Source of the DNA: Incurvaria masculella
Lineage: Eukaryota > Arthropoda > Insecta > Lepidoptera > Incurvariidae
Reading direction: 5' to 3'
Length of the DNA stretch: 64,000 nucleotides
Assembly: GCA_946894095.1 (NCBI GenBank)
Contig: OX335651.1
Coordinates: 18,250,501-18,314,500, forward strand
In this document: piece by piece, positions 11,701 to 24,027 of the stretch
Numbering within the stretch: position 1 is the first letter of the stretch
Layout: every line of letters starts with the position of its first letter
The notes under the pieces: model-generated
Seen by the model: only the letters and a program-made list of their open reading frames with translations
What the model was told of the DNA's origin: nothing
Database searches by the model: none
Program-made: the position numbers and the translations under genes

Positions 11701-14700
11701 AATTGGTAATATCCTCAATAAATTCAAATGAATGCAATAAAGTTATTAATGTCACGAAAACAGGTAAAAATATTTTAATGGACTGTCTTTTAAGCATGTG
11801 AGCAATTGCAAGCATATTGTTAAAATCACCAAATTTTTATTCGTTTTTTTTTTTGGAGTAATTAATATAAATAGTTTGATTATTCAATCAATTATTGAAA
11901 ATTAACTTTATTTTATACGAATACAAAATATACTACAATTATGTTTGGAAGTGAAATTTGGCTATTGTAGAAGAGACATGAATGTAGAATAAATGCTATA
12001 GAAATGCGTTCCCTGAGTAAAGATTGCGGAAAGCGCTTTCTGCCGACTGAAAGAAGATACAGTGACGAGGATCGAGAAGAGTAACTTGAGGTTTTTGGAC
12101 ACGTAGAGCGAATGAGTGACGAAAGAATGACGAAAAAGGTTAATAGAGTGGAAGTGAGTGAAATTGTCATGCCAGGGCAGCGTAGGTAAACGTACCACGA
12201 CCAGTTTGACGAAGATCTTCGTAAAATTCAGGTGCGTGGCTTAATCGTAATCGAAAGAACTGGTTGTTAGCGGCTAAAAGATGTTGGAGTTTGTATGAAT
12301 ATATAAATGGCTAAAAGCCCCATTAAGCTCTATCTTAAAATAATATCCCTGGAATGTTATAAATGTATTTTCCTGAATTTTTCCGGCCTAATTATCATTG
12401 TAAAACTTTGCAAGAAGTTGTGAAATTATCCTGATAATGTGATGACATCATAATCATCGTGCCTATCATGTCAACTATCGAGATGGCTCTAAGTTATTTT
12501 TGAAACGTTTTAACTATAAAAAATGGGGCGCTATTTGTAGATACTACGCTACGACACAGTTCCAGCCATACCACGCGAGGAAGGCCTTCCCCTGCTTCGA
12601 CGAACCGCAGTTCAAGTCGCGGTTCACGATCGCCATCACAAGACCTACGTCATTCAGCCCTTCCTACTCCAACATGGCCATCGACGACAGTCAAACCGTA
12701 GTGTATGTGTTACTGGCTTACTATACTACAAATAGTAAATAATTTATATGTTTTGCCTTTTTAAACATCCTTCCTTTGAAAACAGCTAAAGAAAAAATAT
12801 ATTGATCAAATAGTACTATGTGAAAAGACCATGACTAATGACATTACGATTACTTAAATAGAACTGATTGCAAAACTTTCTTCATTAACTTTTGTTTCTT
12901 TGACAGGTACGATAACGGTCGCACCCGGGAGGTTTTCCTTCCCACCCCTCTTGTCTCCGCATACCTGGTAGCCTTCCACGTCAGTGACTTCGTCGAGACA
13001 AACCCTGGTTCCACCGCCGCTCGCCCTATTGGTATTGTCTCTCGTCCCGGGCCAGTCGGCCAGCATCCGTATGCTGGTGAATTTGGAGCTGACCTCACTA
13101 CTTGGTTGAGCGCCTACACCAACATCGATTACTATGGAATGGGACAAGGCCAACCCATGAAGAACGACCACATCGCTCTTCCTGACTTCCCTTCCGGCGC
13201 TATGGAGAATTGGGGCATGGTTAACTACAGGTTATAATCATATTTGATTAATGATTTTTCAATTAAGTTTTTTATCTAATATAAAATGTAAGTTTTTACA
13301 CATTTAATATGCTTACCACGGTTGAAGTAGTCTAGTTTTATGATGGCTTGGCTTTTAAAGGGGTTGGTGAGTCAAAGTAGATGTATTCACACTCTTTTTA
13401 GCTAGCTTCTACTGTAGTTCCCAAAAAAAAGAAATTTAACAACGCAGTGGCGCAAATTTCAAGCCTTTATTGTAACTGTTTTATAATATAATATAACTGC
13501 TTATTGTGTTCGTCACTACAGCGTTTTTTTATATTGTTTAATGTTAGGCCCGGCATATTGCGTACGCCAGGCCCTAAGATTAGCGGTACTCGACGACACA
13601 CATTGGCCTTCGAACTTTCACGGGGACTTTTAAAACCATGCCTCTGGCCAGATGCTTCTTCACACCATGCTTAAAGGACTTGTACTTTGGGGGAAATACC
13701 TGAGGAAGGTTCCACAAATAAGATTCCACAGTTAATCGATCCTGCGACCTATCATTTTCCAAATAGTAACGATTGTTTGTGGTGCCACCTGCATGGATTC
13801 AGAAACATTTTTCTGAATCCATGCTTTTTTTATTTTAAGTAGTGCCAGATATTAAAAAAAATGTAGCGGTATGTTTACATTTAAAAATATTGTTTTGTGT
13901 AACCTTAGAGAGGCGTACCTTTTATACGACGAGAACAACACCAACCTGCTCAATAAAATCTTCATCTCCACCATCCTGGCCCACGAGCTCGCACACAAGT
14001 GGTTCGGCAACCTCGTCACCTGCTTCTGGTGGAGCAACCTTTGGCTCAACGAGTCCTTTGCTAGCTTCTTCGAGTACTTCGGACCTCATGGCGTAAGATC
14101 ACATTATAATATCTATGAATATATTTTATGTGAGATCGTACTAGTCTATAGTCTCAAAATACAAGTTATTTTGGAATTGCGATTAGTTCGTGTTATTATG
14201 GGTTGAAACTTGTCGCCGCCTCAGTTAGTATATTCCAATACTAAATGGAAGAAATCACAAGACATGAAAAACCTAATTAAAAAATAAGATTATGTACATA
14301 GTAAATATCTAGATAGTTATAGAAAAAAATGTGCATATTTACAAATACTAAGCATAGAATACGTTTAGTATTTGTAAATGTTATTCGTTATGTGTTTGAA
14401 TTGGAAGCAGTGCGAGAGTTGGGTCATCTATAAGAATAGCACATTTTCATTTTGGAATTCAGTCGAAATGTGATTATGCCTAAAAGATATGAACATTTTG
14501 CGATTGAGTATAATGATTACGTGATAACATATTTCGTTACTGATAAAACTCGGAGTTGAATCTTTGATAATTTGTCACATTTTTATCGGTACATTGTATT
14601 ATTGGATTTCTTTTTTTTACTATGTTTAACGCCACTTGTATGTCCTAAAATCTTGTTTCACATTCAGATCAACGTTTAAAAAAAACTATTTATTTTATGA

Positions 14701-17700
14701 ACATCTGTTTTTAAAAAGTTTCTTCAGACCCCTGTCATTACTGTGAGACATAATAGAAGATTTAATTCTTGAGATCATAAAGACATTTTACTAGACATTT
14801 GTCAATAATATGATTGTGGCTAAGCTTCTTCTTAGACCAAAATAAACTATGTGCTTCCTTTGTAACAAATAACTAAACACGACAGGTGGACCCCGGCCTG
14901 GAGCTAAACGATCAGTTCGTGGTGGACTACGTCCACAGCGCTCTGCTGGCGGACTCCGGAGCTGGTGCTTGGGCCATGAATCATCCTCCTGTCGCCTCCA
15001 ACGCTCAAGTCAGCGCTCACTTCAGCACCAGCAGCTACGCCAAGGGGGCCTCCGTCCTTCGCATGTTGGAGCACCTAGTCGGCCCTACCACCTTCCAGAA
15101 GTCGCTGCAGTACTATCTGAGGGACAAGTCAGTATTTGAAACTTTAGATATATCAATATCTCGTGGTATACTCACGGCGGTGATTGAAAAGGTGGTGCTC
15201 GAATTCCACTCCTCTGTTTTCTCCTACTTGCAAGTCAGTGCTGACTTCAACACGACTTGAAAATGCCCCCGGTGGTGGAGGGATTCGTCGCACTATAACG
15301 CTTTACCACACCTCCACCTGGCTAATATTGTTTCCCATGTACGCAAGACCGTACGAAGGGCTACCACTCCCAAGAGCAGCTGGAGCGCTCCTAATCGCTC
15401 GATTCCGTGATATAGCACTCCCTCTACCCCGAACTGGAACAATGAGATGACTAGCCCCTCGCTTGGTTACAGCGGCCTCCCATGACCGGCAGTGCTTCAT
15501 TTTGCCGAGAAGAAGCCCGGGCAGCCCTACAGCCCCTTATCTGCACCAACTCAGAGTTGCAGAAAACCCCACTACTACTTCTACTTCAGCGTCAGCAGCT
15601 ACGCACTTTACCAAGCATACATCAGATAGCTTTTTGCTTGAGAATGTCCGAAGTGACTATCATACGGATGGAGGTGGAGCAAAAAAAATAGAGGATCGCC
15701 GATTATGATGTTCATAGCCATATTTCTTGCAGTGCTTACGGCCTTGGCACACCTGAGCTCATGTACGATGCCTTCGAGACTGCAGTCGCTGAAGACAACA
15801 GCCTCGCCCAGTATGAGAACAACCCCAGCATCAGAGCATTGTTCCAGTCGTGGGTCGACCAGCCGGGTGTTCCGGTCGTGCATGTCGATGTCAACATGGG
15901 CACTGGACTCATTTCCCTGAGACAGGTACGTTAAGGTGTAAGGTATACGGGTAGGTATGTAGGAACATTAAAAGTTTATGGCAGGAAAAAAAGTAACGTG
16001 GGAATTGGTCGAATATGACGCCCTCGCGATATTACGCCCTCGCCTGATATGACGCCAACATGACATTAGCCCAATACATCGAGTTACAGAAGACATTATG
16101 TGCTGTGCCATGACCTTTCCTTTAAGAGCACTGCTACATTTAATAGGATGGAAAAGACGGATCTTTTTCATCTGTCGCTTCGACTACATTTTCATCCAAT
16201 GCTTATGCTACCAAACTGACCTGATCACCTAGTAGCTGCATTTCATATGAAAAACCAGGTGCGAGTCGTACTCGCCCACGAAGGGTTCCGTACCAGGGTA
16301 CAGGATTTATAAAAAAAACACGTTTTTGTATGGGGGTCCCCTTTTAATTTTTATTCTTTTATCATTGTACCTATTTGTTGTTATAGCGGCAAAATAAATA
16401 CATAATCTGTGAAAATTTCAGCTTTCTACCTGTTACGGTTCATGAGATACAGCCCTGTGACAGACGGACGGACGGACCGACGGACGGACGGACGGACGGA
16501 CGGACGGACGAACGGACGGACGGACAGCGGAGGCTTAGTAATAGGGTTCCGTTTTGACCCTTTGGGTACGGAACCCTAAAAACGAAACATGGAACGGCTC
16601 GCATTCGTATTCAATTTATTTACACCAGATTATGCTTGCAAATACCATTTATATGACTGTATAAGCAACTTTGTTAGTTCATTTAAATACATAATTTCAC
16701 CTGAGGTTTACTGTTTCTTTTGTTTTTTGTTCTTTGTCTTAAACTGTTTAAAAAAAACCGGCCAAGTGCGAGTCGGACTCGCACACGAAGGGTTCCGTAC
16801 CATCGTGCAAGATTTAACACAAAAATCAAGTTTTTTGTGTTAAAAGTTAAAGTGTGTAAAGGAGGGGGGGGGGGGCTTTCATTTTTTTTATGCGACCTGA
16901 CATGGATGGCTAATACCACACAACTACCGTTATGATATTAGCCCAATACACCACATTCCCGAAGGAATTAGGTGCCATGCCAGGACCTTCCCTTTATGAG
17001 CACGGCTACATTGAACTGGATGGAAAACACGGACAATTTTTCATTGCCGCTTCGACCATCTTTTCATCCAATGCGATGGTACCAACCCGGGCGGGCTTAA
17101 GCCCTACCACCTAGTAGGGGAAGGGGACCTACAGTTTTACATGGGTTCCGAACGATGGAGCAGCTCGCATTCGTGACGAACTACACGTATCAAACTCGGA
17201 AAGAGAAAGACAGTGGTGGAAGTCGGAATTGAACCTAGGCCTCTGGTACGCTAGTCCAGTCCCCGCGCCACTAGGCTACGAGCCGCTGTTATAGCGGCAA
17301 AATAAATTTCAGCTACCTATCTATTACGGTTCATGAGATACAGTCCTGTGACCGACGGACGGACGGACGGACGGACGGACAGCGGAGGGTAATAGGGTTC
17401 CGTTGGCACCCTTTGGGTATGGAACCCTAAAAAGGGCGAAGATTTCGATGTATTATCATTATTGTGGACGGAAAAGTCTATAGTAAAATTTACGGGATTT
17501 TCTTTACTGAGTTTATCGAATCCGCGAATCAGTTTGTAACATAACTAAGTTTTCCAAAAATTTCATTAATGTGTCGTAAAAAAAGGTGTAACCATCTCAT
17601 CGACATCGGTTAAATTGTGATTTTTTTACTTTAAAACTCCTAATTGTTGTAAATAAGCAGTTTTCCTGCACACTCACAGGAACGGTTCCTCATCAGTGGC

Positions 17701-20700
17701 AACGAAGGCACCGGTCTTTGGCACATTCCGCTCACGTACACGCGCGGTGACAACCCTGACTTCTCCAACACTAAGCCCGTGGCCGTTCTTACCACTGAGA
17801 CGGCGGCGCTGCAGGTGCCGGCGGGTCATGCCTGGGTCATCTTCAACAACCAGCAGTCTGGTTAGTTATAACTTCTAAAATATCTATGAAATACGTAAAT
17901 GTAGTACCGCAGCCGCTACTGCTCTTTGATAAAATAAATTTGAGTAAATATGATTTTTCGTACTAAGCAGGTACGTCGCTTTTTCCAAGGAATGTGACAT
18001 GTATGCATGTATAATCGACCGTGAAGCAAGGAGACATTAATTGAAGAAATAGCCCAGTAAAAGCAATTAAGTATTATTAAGTTTTAGGAATAAATGTAAT
18101 TTTTTTTTGTAGATTTCTTTAAATGGGTTAAATTGAATAACTCAATATTCCGGTTAGTTTGATCTCAATCTAATCTCATAATATCCTTTTAAATCTTATT
18201 TACTCGCATTGTGTTGGCTAGAGGAATACTTTCTCAATAAGTTATTTCTCTCATGTAGTGAATATAATACGAGACAATTTCGAGTCCAATAAAGGGAGAT
18301 TTTATTGAATACTTTCCATGGTAAATGCCAATCAGTTTCAGTTTCTTTATTTCCTCTATTAAATGTATATTACAAACTCGGTATCGTACACAATAATTTT
18401 GCCTGCATAAATTCTCCGGGTTTGTCAGATTATTATTTGATACAACTAGTTTAAAATGATATGGCTGTTACTGTAATTTAACTGGTAAATTATTTTGAAT
18501 CACACACATCTTAATCCGTTTAAGCATTATGGTTTGATAATACATAACTTTTTAAGATCATATTTTTGGGTGAGGTTGTTTATGAAATGATTAAGCTCCA
18601 ATCTTTCAGTGTTGATTACAAAATTATAACCATTGCTAAAATTTAACAGGTTACTACAGAGTTATGTATGACGACCACAGCTGGGAGATGATCGCCAGTG
18701 CTCTAAGGAATAACCGAGAGACCATTCACAAGCTGAATCGAGCTCAGGTAGACATTGAACTAATATAGATCCCAACAAATGTGATATGTATGTAGAATTT
18801 ACCGTGAAGCAAGGATATATTAATGAAAGAAAGAAAACTGTAAAAGTAACTACTTCATGGACATACTGTGAGGCCAGACCCAAACCAGCAAGCATATTTT
18901 TTACGGGCATTCCGTCTACCAATTTCGCAATCCGTACATCCTGCAGTATTCATGTCATTATTATTGCATTTTACTTACAGAGTGTTGAAGATCATACACA
19001 TACTGATTTAACGCTTTGCGGGCATTGACTGCAAATATTGAACATTTGGGACACTGACGGGTGCCTAGATTTTATAATGTGGATCCAATTTTTTTTTATA
19101 AAGTTGATATTTGATGACAAATGGCAAGATTTTTTACATGGATATTATGGTGTGTACAAGTAAGATTAGTGAGATTGGTGCAAAGTTTCAAATTTAGCGA
19201 AGGAGATTTTGACAGGCACTATTGAAAACAGAATATCATTATGATTAAGACGTACTAAGAATAATAAATGTTTAATTGAATTCATATTTGAAAACCAACC
19301 TGATAAGAATACGTGAAATATATTCAACAGATCGTCAATGATATTCTCAACTTCGTCCGCTCCGGCTCTATTGACGTGGATCGAGCTTTCGACGTGCTCG
19401 AGTTCCTGCGCGACGAGACCGACTACTACGTGTGGGCCGGCGCGCTCGGTCAGTTGGATTGGTTGCGTCGCCGGATCCTTCACATCCCGGATCTGAAGGA
19501 ACAGTTTGAGGTGAGGGTTCTGGAACTAACTCGTCCATATTAAATGTTTCTTCCTTTACGATCGTCAAGACTATCAAGACATTAACTTCAAAATCTTCCA
19601 TTCATAGACCATCAAGATTTTAAAGAAAAATCGCATGTATTTAATGGGTACAACACACGGAGGATAGAGGGAGAGAGGAGATGTTTTTAACTCATATTAC
19701 TAAGGATCGCAGCGTGACACTGTGCGGGGAAGCGGGGGGAACATCGCTTCATGGTGGGGTCATGCACCGCCCATTTTTGCGAAATCCATCTACCGGAAGT
19801 AGCAGCTATTCCGAGAGCTATTCTTAGTGGTTACAAGACTACAACTAGGTGGCGCCTTTTAAATTTTACTAAGTTTTTTGCTATAAAAAAACCTTAGAAA
19901 TTTAAATATATGCCTTCGCGCGGATTGAAATAATTTTAATTTAAAAATGTCATTAAAATTTGCATCGTGAGATCAACATTTCTTACCGTAAAACGAAAAT
20001 GATTGCGCGCCACCTATCGGCACATAGCGAGAGCGATAAATCGATACAATGCTCGAATATTGACTCAAATTATAAAATATGAGGTGTTTTACTGACAAAT
20101 AAAACGAAATTCCACCTACAAACTTTAGATTATTTTGTCCTGTGTAATGTTTGCAACATTTTACACAAAATCTCATCGTGTAATCGACTGTTTGCCGAAG
20201 ATTGCGTCGCAGACCATAATAGTGTCCCACAACCTAACACCGCCAGCGCCATGTCGCGAATTTCGCTAAGCCACGCCTTCTTTATCACGTGGGCTGTGAC
20301 GTAGCGACCCACTTGGTGGACACAGACCCAGTTTGCTTAGACCATCTCCTCTCTACCTCTATCCTCCGTGGTACAACATCACAGTTATCTCATTAATTTG
20401 AGGTGATCCAACGATAGCTACATTAAAGCATTGGTATCACATTTTGAAAATAATAAGAACATTTTTTGGTATGGACAGGATCGACTCCTTCTTCCGACCA
20501 ATGTCCTGCGACCTTTCAATGATATGCCCACTCCTCTACCGCTGAGCTATCCCGACAAATACCTCGGCCAAAGAATTTCTGATGATATTCGAATTGACAC
20601 AATATTTTCCCTACCACCTTCGCATATTGATCCTATGCTAAGGCGTTTTGACTGATATGATTGAGATATCAACCTAATTGCTGTTGTCACTAAAGTCAAC

Positions 20701-23700
20701 ACAAAACCTAAAATTGAAACAGTAACGCAATATGCCAGTTCTCAATTGCATTAAACTATTTGATTAAACATTCTTAATGTTCAACAAACATTTGTTTTCT
20801 ATCAGACCTACATGCTCGAGGAGATGGAGACTGCCATTCAGCACGTCGGCTATAACGAGCTCACTACCGACAGTACCAGCACCGTCCTTAATCGCATGCA
20901 ACTCTTGAACATGGCCTGCAACCTCGGACACGAGGGATGCATTAGCGACAGCCAGGCCAAGTGGGATGCCTGGAGGGCCAACCCAACGCAGCTGTAAGTT
21001 TCAGTAAAACAGTTTCAATGTTTAAGTTTATACCATTTGAAGTATCAATGCATTGACCCTGGTCCGGCTGGCCGTCATTTGAATGCTACGTACACTGTAG
21101 GTCGCTTTCCTTATTTACTAGTTGGTAGAGTTATTCCCGCCCGGGTTGAATGTTGAATCTCATTAACGATTTTTCTGGGTCAGTTGACGCTTAGATAAAA
21201 CACTAAGAACCTGGTGGAATTCGAGGCACTATTTATGCTCCGGCCAGTGCCTTAGCGATACATTTAGATCTTTTACTGAGACAGTTCACGAAGCGATACG
21301 ACCGATATTTTGGATTGGAACTAATTGGGTTTAGTGTCAACGTGTAAAAAAAAGGGTTGGTTTGTTACTCTTCAAATACAGGGAATATTAACATTTGGCA
21401 TTTTTGCCGTACTAAATATATTACGTTTGTTCCCCTTAGATTATTTGAAATAATATAAATATTAATATTATTGGAAGCGGTGATTAAAATAGTACTTTTT
21501 TGTCCAGGGTTCCAGTGAACTTGCGTCGCTACGTGTACTGCACCGGTATCCGGTACGGTGACAGCAGCGACTTCCAGTTTCTGTGGCAACGATACCTGCA
21601 GTCAGAGAACACTGCTGATATGGTGATCATCCTGCGAGCTCTGGGTTGCACCAGGAATGCCGCTGACCTCACAACGTAAGACGATGCTCTTTGAAATATG
21701 TAATCATTTGTAAGTTACTAATGCTGCGATTGATGGACTTGATATTGAAATGAATTTGGCAGAATCAGAAATACGAATGGAAAATAAGTCAAAACTTATT
21801 AAGTATCGGTCCTAAGTAACCATTACAAAGGTGATATCCGTGAAGTTTGAATAGTGTTTTCAAAGTTAAAATGTGGAGCAATTGGAGATGATAACATTTG
21901 AAGAAACCATAATGGGATGTTAAATAATGTATGATTTTTTAAATTCAAACAAAAGTACTAACTAAAATCGTTTATTTCTGCTTACAGCACATTTGGAATT
22001 AAAAAAAATACCGTGCCAGTATTTTTTGTCAGTGATGTAATCGCTCAATCGTATTTTGAATATAATAATTTAATTTCAAATACTAATAAAACTAACGGTT
22101 TGATTTCTTTTGGGCACAGAGTTATGAAAATAATGAAGACATTGTCTATGCAGAAGATATATCATCAAACAAAGCAAATGAAAGATGGTAAGGGCACTAA
22201 TTTACTTTGACTTTACTCGGAAATACCGTCGGATTTCAGGTACCTTCTGGAGTCGACTAGGCACACTGCCATCCGTTTCCACGACCGTACCAATGCCTTT
22301 GCGTACGCCCTGCAAGGCAACAACGAGAACCTTCAGACTGTGCTCACGTTCATCTACAATAACTATGCAGCGATGCGAACAGGGTGAGACTTTCATTTTA
22401 ATGAGCCGTTCTGAGCTGTATTTGCCGACTCTTTTGGAATTAACACGGTTAAACACTTGGATTTACCACGCAAAGTAAATCTGGGCAATATACAGTTGAG
22501 AGCTGTTTGTTGTGTTAAGGTTGGAAGTAAATGTAACTTATAGATATAATTTAATAGTGCAGATGACGCACGTTATATTTTAGGTTATTTTATGCGACTC
22601 TTCATGAACAAAATTCACAAGTATAGCCTAGTATAAATATTTTCAATAAGCCAAATAATGAAGTATATTAATATTATTAGTATTAATATAGCTTTAGTCA
22701 GTCAGTCTATCAGAGGGACAACGTTATTGTGTAGCATTTATTTTCCCGAAACAAATCACGCGCTCCCGCGGCAAACATGAATTTCGTAAGGTCTTGTATA
22801 CACGTCGAGACTTATTCTCTAATTTTACTGATTCTCACATGGTGTTTCGCTTCTTTATGTATCGATGAAAAATCCTAGTGTTGAACCAGTGGTATTCTAA
22901 TCTCAAACCAATTATATACATGGATGATAATTTTATTGCAGATATGGAGGCCCCGACCGTCTGGCAGTGGCATTCAGTAATTTGGCTACCTTCTTGAACG
23001 ACTACGATGACGTTCTTGCGGTATGAATACTTCAGCTTTCTTCTTCTTCTTTTGTGCAGCGGCTCATGAATGTCGAACTGGACATGAATTTTGTCGCTTT
23101 CTTTTAATTCGATTCAACGATAGTAATTAAAATCATACGTAAGAGTTTGAGGCAGAGTTCGGATATTTTTGTTGTTGGTTTTGATTAATATTTGTAAGAA
23201 TGTGTAGTTTAATATTTTAAGGACATGGACATCTCAATAGATAATGTGTTTAGCGCAATATTGAATAGAATTAATCATTATCGCGTCATCAGTATCGGTA
23301 GATACTATGCCCAGGAATCCTAGAACCAAAGATCAAATCAAACACCTGCATTGGATGACTGATGTCTCTTAGTTATAATGTATAATGAATCTAACTTCTT
23401 TAATTCATTTTTAATTCATTCTATTAATAAATTGCAGTTAAGTGATGCATTTGATCGCCTGAGTTACGCCACCCCAAGTTCTCAGATTCCTCCTTATATT
23501 AACAAGTACACAAAAGGCAAAAGAACAATTAGAACATAACATTATATTAAATTTACACAGAATGAATTATTAAAATATAATAAAATTAGATCGTAACAGT
23601 TAAATATTTAAAAACAAACAATAGAAAATAATTAATAATCTAAATATCATCAATTATTAAAATTACAAACAAATATTAAAAAAAAAAACAAATTTCATTA

Positions 23701-24027
23701 AATTAATCGCTAAAAACAAACTATGATCGTAGAATATCATAATGTAATTTATGTTTATAAAGTAAAATTAATTCCCTTACGGCATTTTGCAAATATATTT
23801 ACTATTTTTTACAGTTCCAAGAGTGGCTCTACCAAAATCAACTGGACCTCCCCGACGAGTTCGCCACTGGTGTGGCTGCAATCAACACCGCTACAAACAA
23901 CATCCACTGGGGAAACAACATATCCCTCGAATTCCGCAGTTTCCTGCGCCAGCGCAATGCTGCCCACTCCCTCGTCGCTTCCATCAGCTTGCTCGTCTCC
24001 GTTGTTGTCTTCCAAATCTTCAAGTAG
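8713..24027 (+). CDS. APN: Aminopeptidase N, gene A (complete, 15 coding exons)
   Basis: M1-family zinc aminopeptidase that removes N-terminal residues from peptides at the cell surface, probably on the midgut brush border. Exons: 8713-8937, 11271-11545, 12541-12702, 12907-13230, 13909-14092, 14886-15127, 15733-15925, 17680-17860, 18650-18747, 19331-19510, 20806-20993, 21508-21675, 22240-22383, 22942-23020, 23815-24027. All introns are GT-AG and phases close without a break, giving 951 aa. Signal peptide [21 protein letters not shown] at 318-322; zinc site H354, H358, E377 (HELAH ... LNE); transition-state Tyr441 (SSYAKGA); disulfide pairs C726/C733 and C762/C798 spaced as in vertebrate APN; hydrophobic tail without a cytoplasmic domain, fitting GPI attachment. 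First of three tandem paralogues. Exon edges were placed by eye using the other two copies; class within the lepidopteran APN family not assigned. Confidence 0.95.
8953..9267 (-). mobile_element. R1 element just inside gene A intron 1
   Basis: Full R1 copy with a GTCC array, starting about 15 bp after the exon 1 donor (GT at 8938). A run of G (about 9162-9178) interrupts the body. It has not touched the splice site. Confidence 0.8.
9268..10469. other. Intron 1 of gene A, unassigned AT-rich part
   Basis: AT-rich sequence with many stops in all frames. I see no gene or clear repeat. A short imperfect palindrome around 9435-9470 (CGGTCCAAAACCGATTTTTGGACCG) is the only structure. Confidence 0.4.
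10470..11000 (-). pseudogene. Mariner transposase remnant in gene A intron 1
   Basis: The - strand reads [16 protein letters not shown], then [20 protein letters not shown], then [16 protein letters not shown], the order of the catalytic region of a mariner transposase, in more than one frame. A terminal-repeat-like CAAGAAAGTACCCGG lies at its 3' end (about 10473-10489). The N-terminal DNA-binding half is not visible. Frameshifted and dead. Confidence 0.75.
11935..12290 (+). pseudogene. Non-LTR retrotransposon fragment in gene A intron 2
   Basis: The frame around 12090-12180 reads [16 protein letters not shown], the typical C-terminal end of insect non-LTR reverse transcriptases, with stops at TAA (about 12188) and later. 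A degenerate fragment. Confidence 0.6.
13587..13740 (+). repeat. R6 repeat fragment in gene A intron 4
   Basis: Matches 28365-28545, including GTACTTTGGGGGAAATACCT. A perfect 14-bp-stem hairpin follows at 13791-13824, ending about 85 bp before exon 5. Confidence 0.6.
13909..14092 (+). other. Gene A exon 5: zinc-binding catalytic exon
   Basis: Encodes [10 protein letters not shown] and LNESFASF, carrying all three zinc ligands. Its 184-base length and phases are identical in genes B (34283-34466) and C (55790-55973). Confidence 0.95.
14093..14885. other. Gene A intron 5
   Basis: AT-rich, no gene. An inverted repeat with about 15-bp arms (ATTTACAAATACTAA at 14336-14350, complement at about 14367-14381) forms a small hairpin; nothing else recognised. 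Confidence 0.4.
15258..15660 (-). repeat. GC-rich unidentified insert in gene A intron 6
   Basis: Clearly more GC-rich than the intron around it and open for 65 codons on the - strand (15500-15303) and for shorter frames on the +. It is not homologous to APN. Probably a retrotransposon fragment; family not recognised. Confidence 0.35.
16045..16230 (-). mobile_element. R2 SINE fragment in gene A intron 7
   Basis: Diverged internal part of the R2 SINE (TTAGCCCAATACA, TTTCATCCAATGC) without the tRNA head. Next to it, 16015-16055 carries a short three-fold repeat of ATATGACGCC-like units. Confidence 0.55.
16250..16582 (+). mobile_element. R1 element in gene A intron 7
   Basis: Nearly full-length R1 copy with a long interrupted GGAC array (about 16462-16526) and the terminal hairpin GGGTACGGAACCCTAAAAA. 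Confidence 0.85.
16751..16879 (+). mobile_element. R1 element, left half (split by a SINE)
   Basis: The first half of an R1 copy stops at a G run near 16861-16875. The second half resumes at 17287. Confidence 0.8.
16876..17288 (-). mobile_element. R2 tRNA-derived SINE inserted in an R1 element
   Basis: Full-length R2. On the - strand the head reads GGCTCGTAGCCTAGTGGCGC (A box TAGCCTAGTGG) followed by GGTTCAATTCC (B box), the polymerase III internal promoter of a tRNA gene. It splits R1, so it is younger than that copy. Confidence 0.8.
17287..17433 (+). mobile_element. R1 element, right half
   Basis: Begins TGTTATAGCGGCAAAATAAA, exactly where the body of an intact R1 continues, then the GGAC array and terminal hairpin. 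Confidence 0.8.
17455..17575 (+). repeat. R9 repeat fragment
   Basis: Similar to 62118-62292 and to the reverse of 43984-44052 (TGTGGACGGAAAA, TCGAATCCGCG). Probably the 3' part of a non-LTR element. Confidence 0.5.
17861..18649. other. Gene A intron 8
   Basis: AT-rich, no gene or repeat family recognised. Confidence 0.4.
19656..20370 (+). mobile_element. R4 hAT-like MITE in gene A intron 10
   Basis: 715 bp. It starts CACGGAGGATAGAGGGAGAG and ends with the inverse of CACGGAGGATAGAGGTAGAG, about 27-bp terminal inverted repeats. Perfect 8-bp duplications GTACAACA flank it (19648-19655 and 20371-20378), the size made by hAT transposases. No transposase coding. Second copy at 42321-42996. Confidence 0.88.
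20395..20690 (-). mobile_element. R12 tRNA-like SINE fragment in gene A intron 10
   Basis: On the - strand, TAGCTCAGCGGTAGAG (A box, about 20535-20550) and GGAGTCGATCCTG (B box, about 20476-20488) mark a tRNA-related head. The flanking body matches 26968-27190 (GATCAATATGCGAA, TTGTGTCAATTCGA). Too degenerate to fold as a real tRNA. Confidence 0.6.
20994..21507. other. Gene A intron 11
   Basis: Bases 21050-21350 are slightly GC-richer but match nothing else in the window; no gene seen. Confidence 0.35.
21676..22239. other. Gene A intron 12
   Basis: AT-rich with no recognisable element. A 65-codon open frame at 22013-22210 has no protein features. Confidence 0.4.
22384..22941. other. Gene A intron 13
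   Basis: AT-rich; nothing recognised apart from an ATTAATATT-rich palindromic patch near 22665-22692. Confidence 0.4.
23021..23814. other. Gene A intron 14
   Basis: AT-rich, with very A-rich sequence at 23500-23720. No gene or repeat family recognised. Confidence 0.4.
23815..24027 (+). other. Gene A exon 15: C-terminal GPI-signal exon
   Basis: Encodes the last 70 residues. They end in a small-residue patch (RNAAHS) and a hydrophobic stretch ([17 protein letters not shown]) with no cytoplasmic tail, the usual layout of a GPI attachment signal. The stop is TAG at 24025-24027. Confidence 0.85.

Noticed and set aside
12854..13171. Open frames on the - strand opposite gene A exon 4
   Set aside because: Antisense shadow of a GC-rich coding exon; the + strand reading is clear M1 peptidase.
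20476..20550. tRNA-like sequence on the - strand with TAGCTCAGCGGTAGAG
   Set aside because: The A box is excellent, but the rest does not fold as a tRNA and it belongs to the same dispersed repeat.
22013..22210. 65-codon frame in gene A intron 12
   Set aside because: Lys/Asn-rich translation of intron sequence with no supporting feature.
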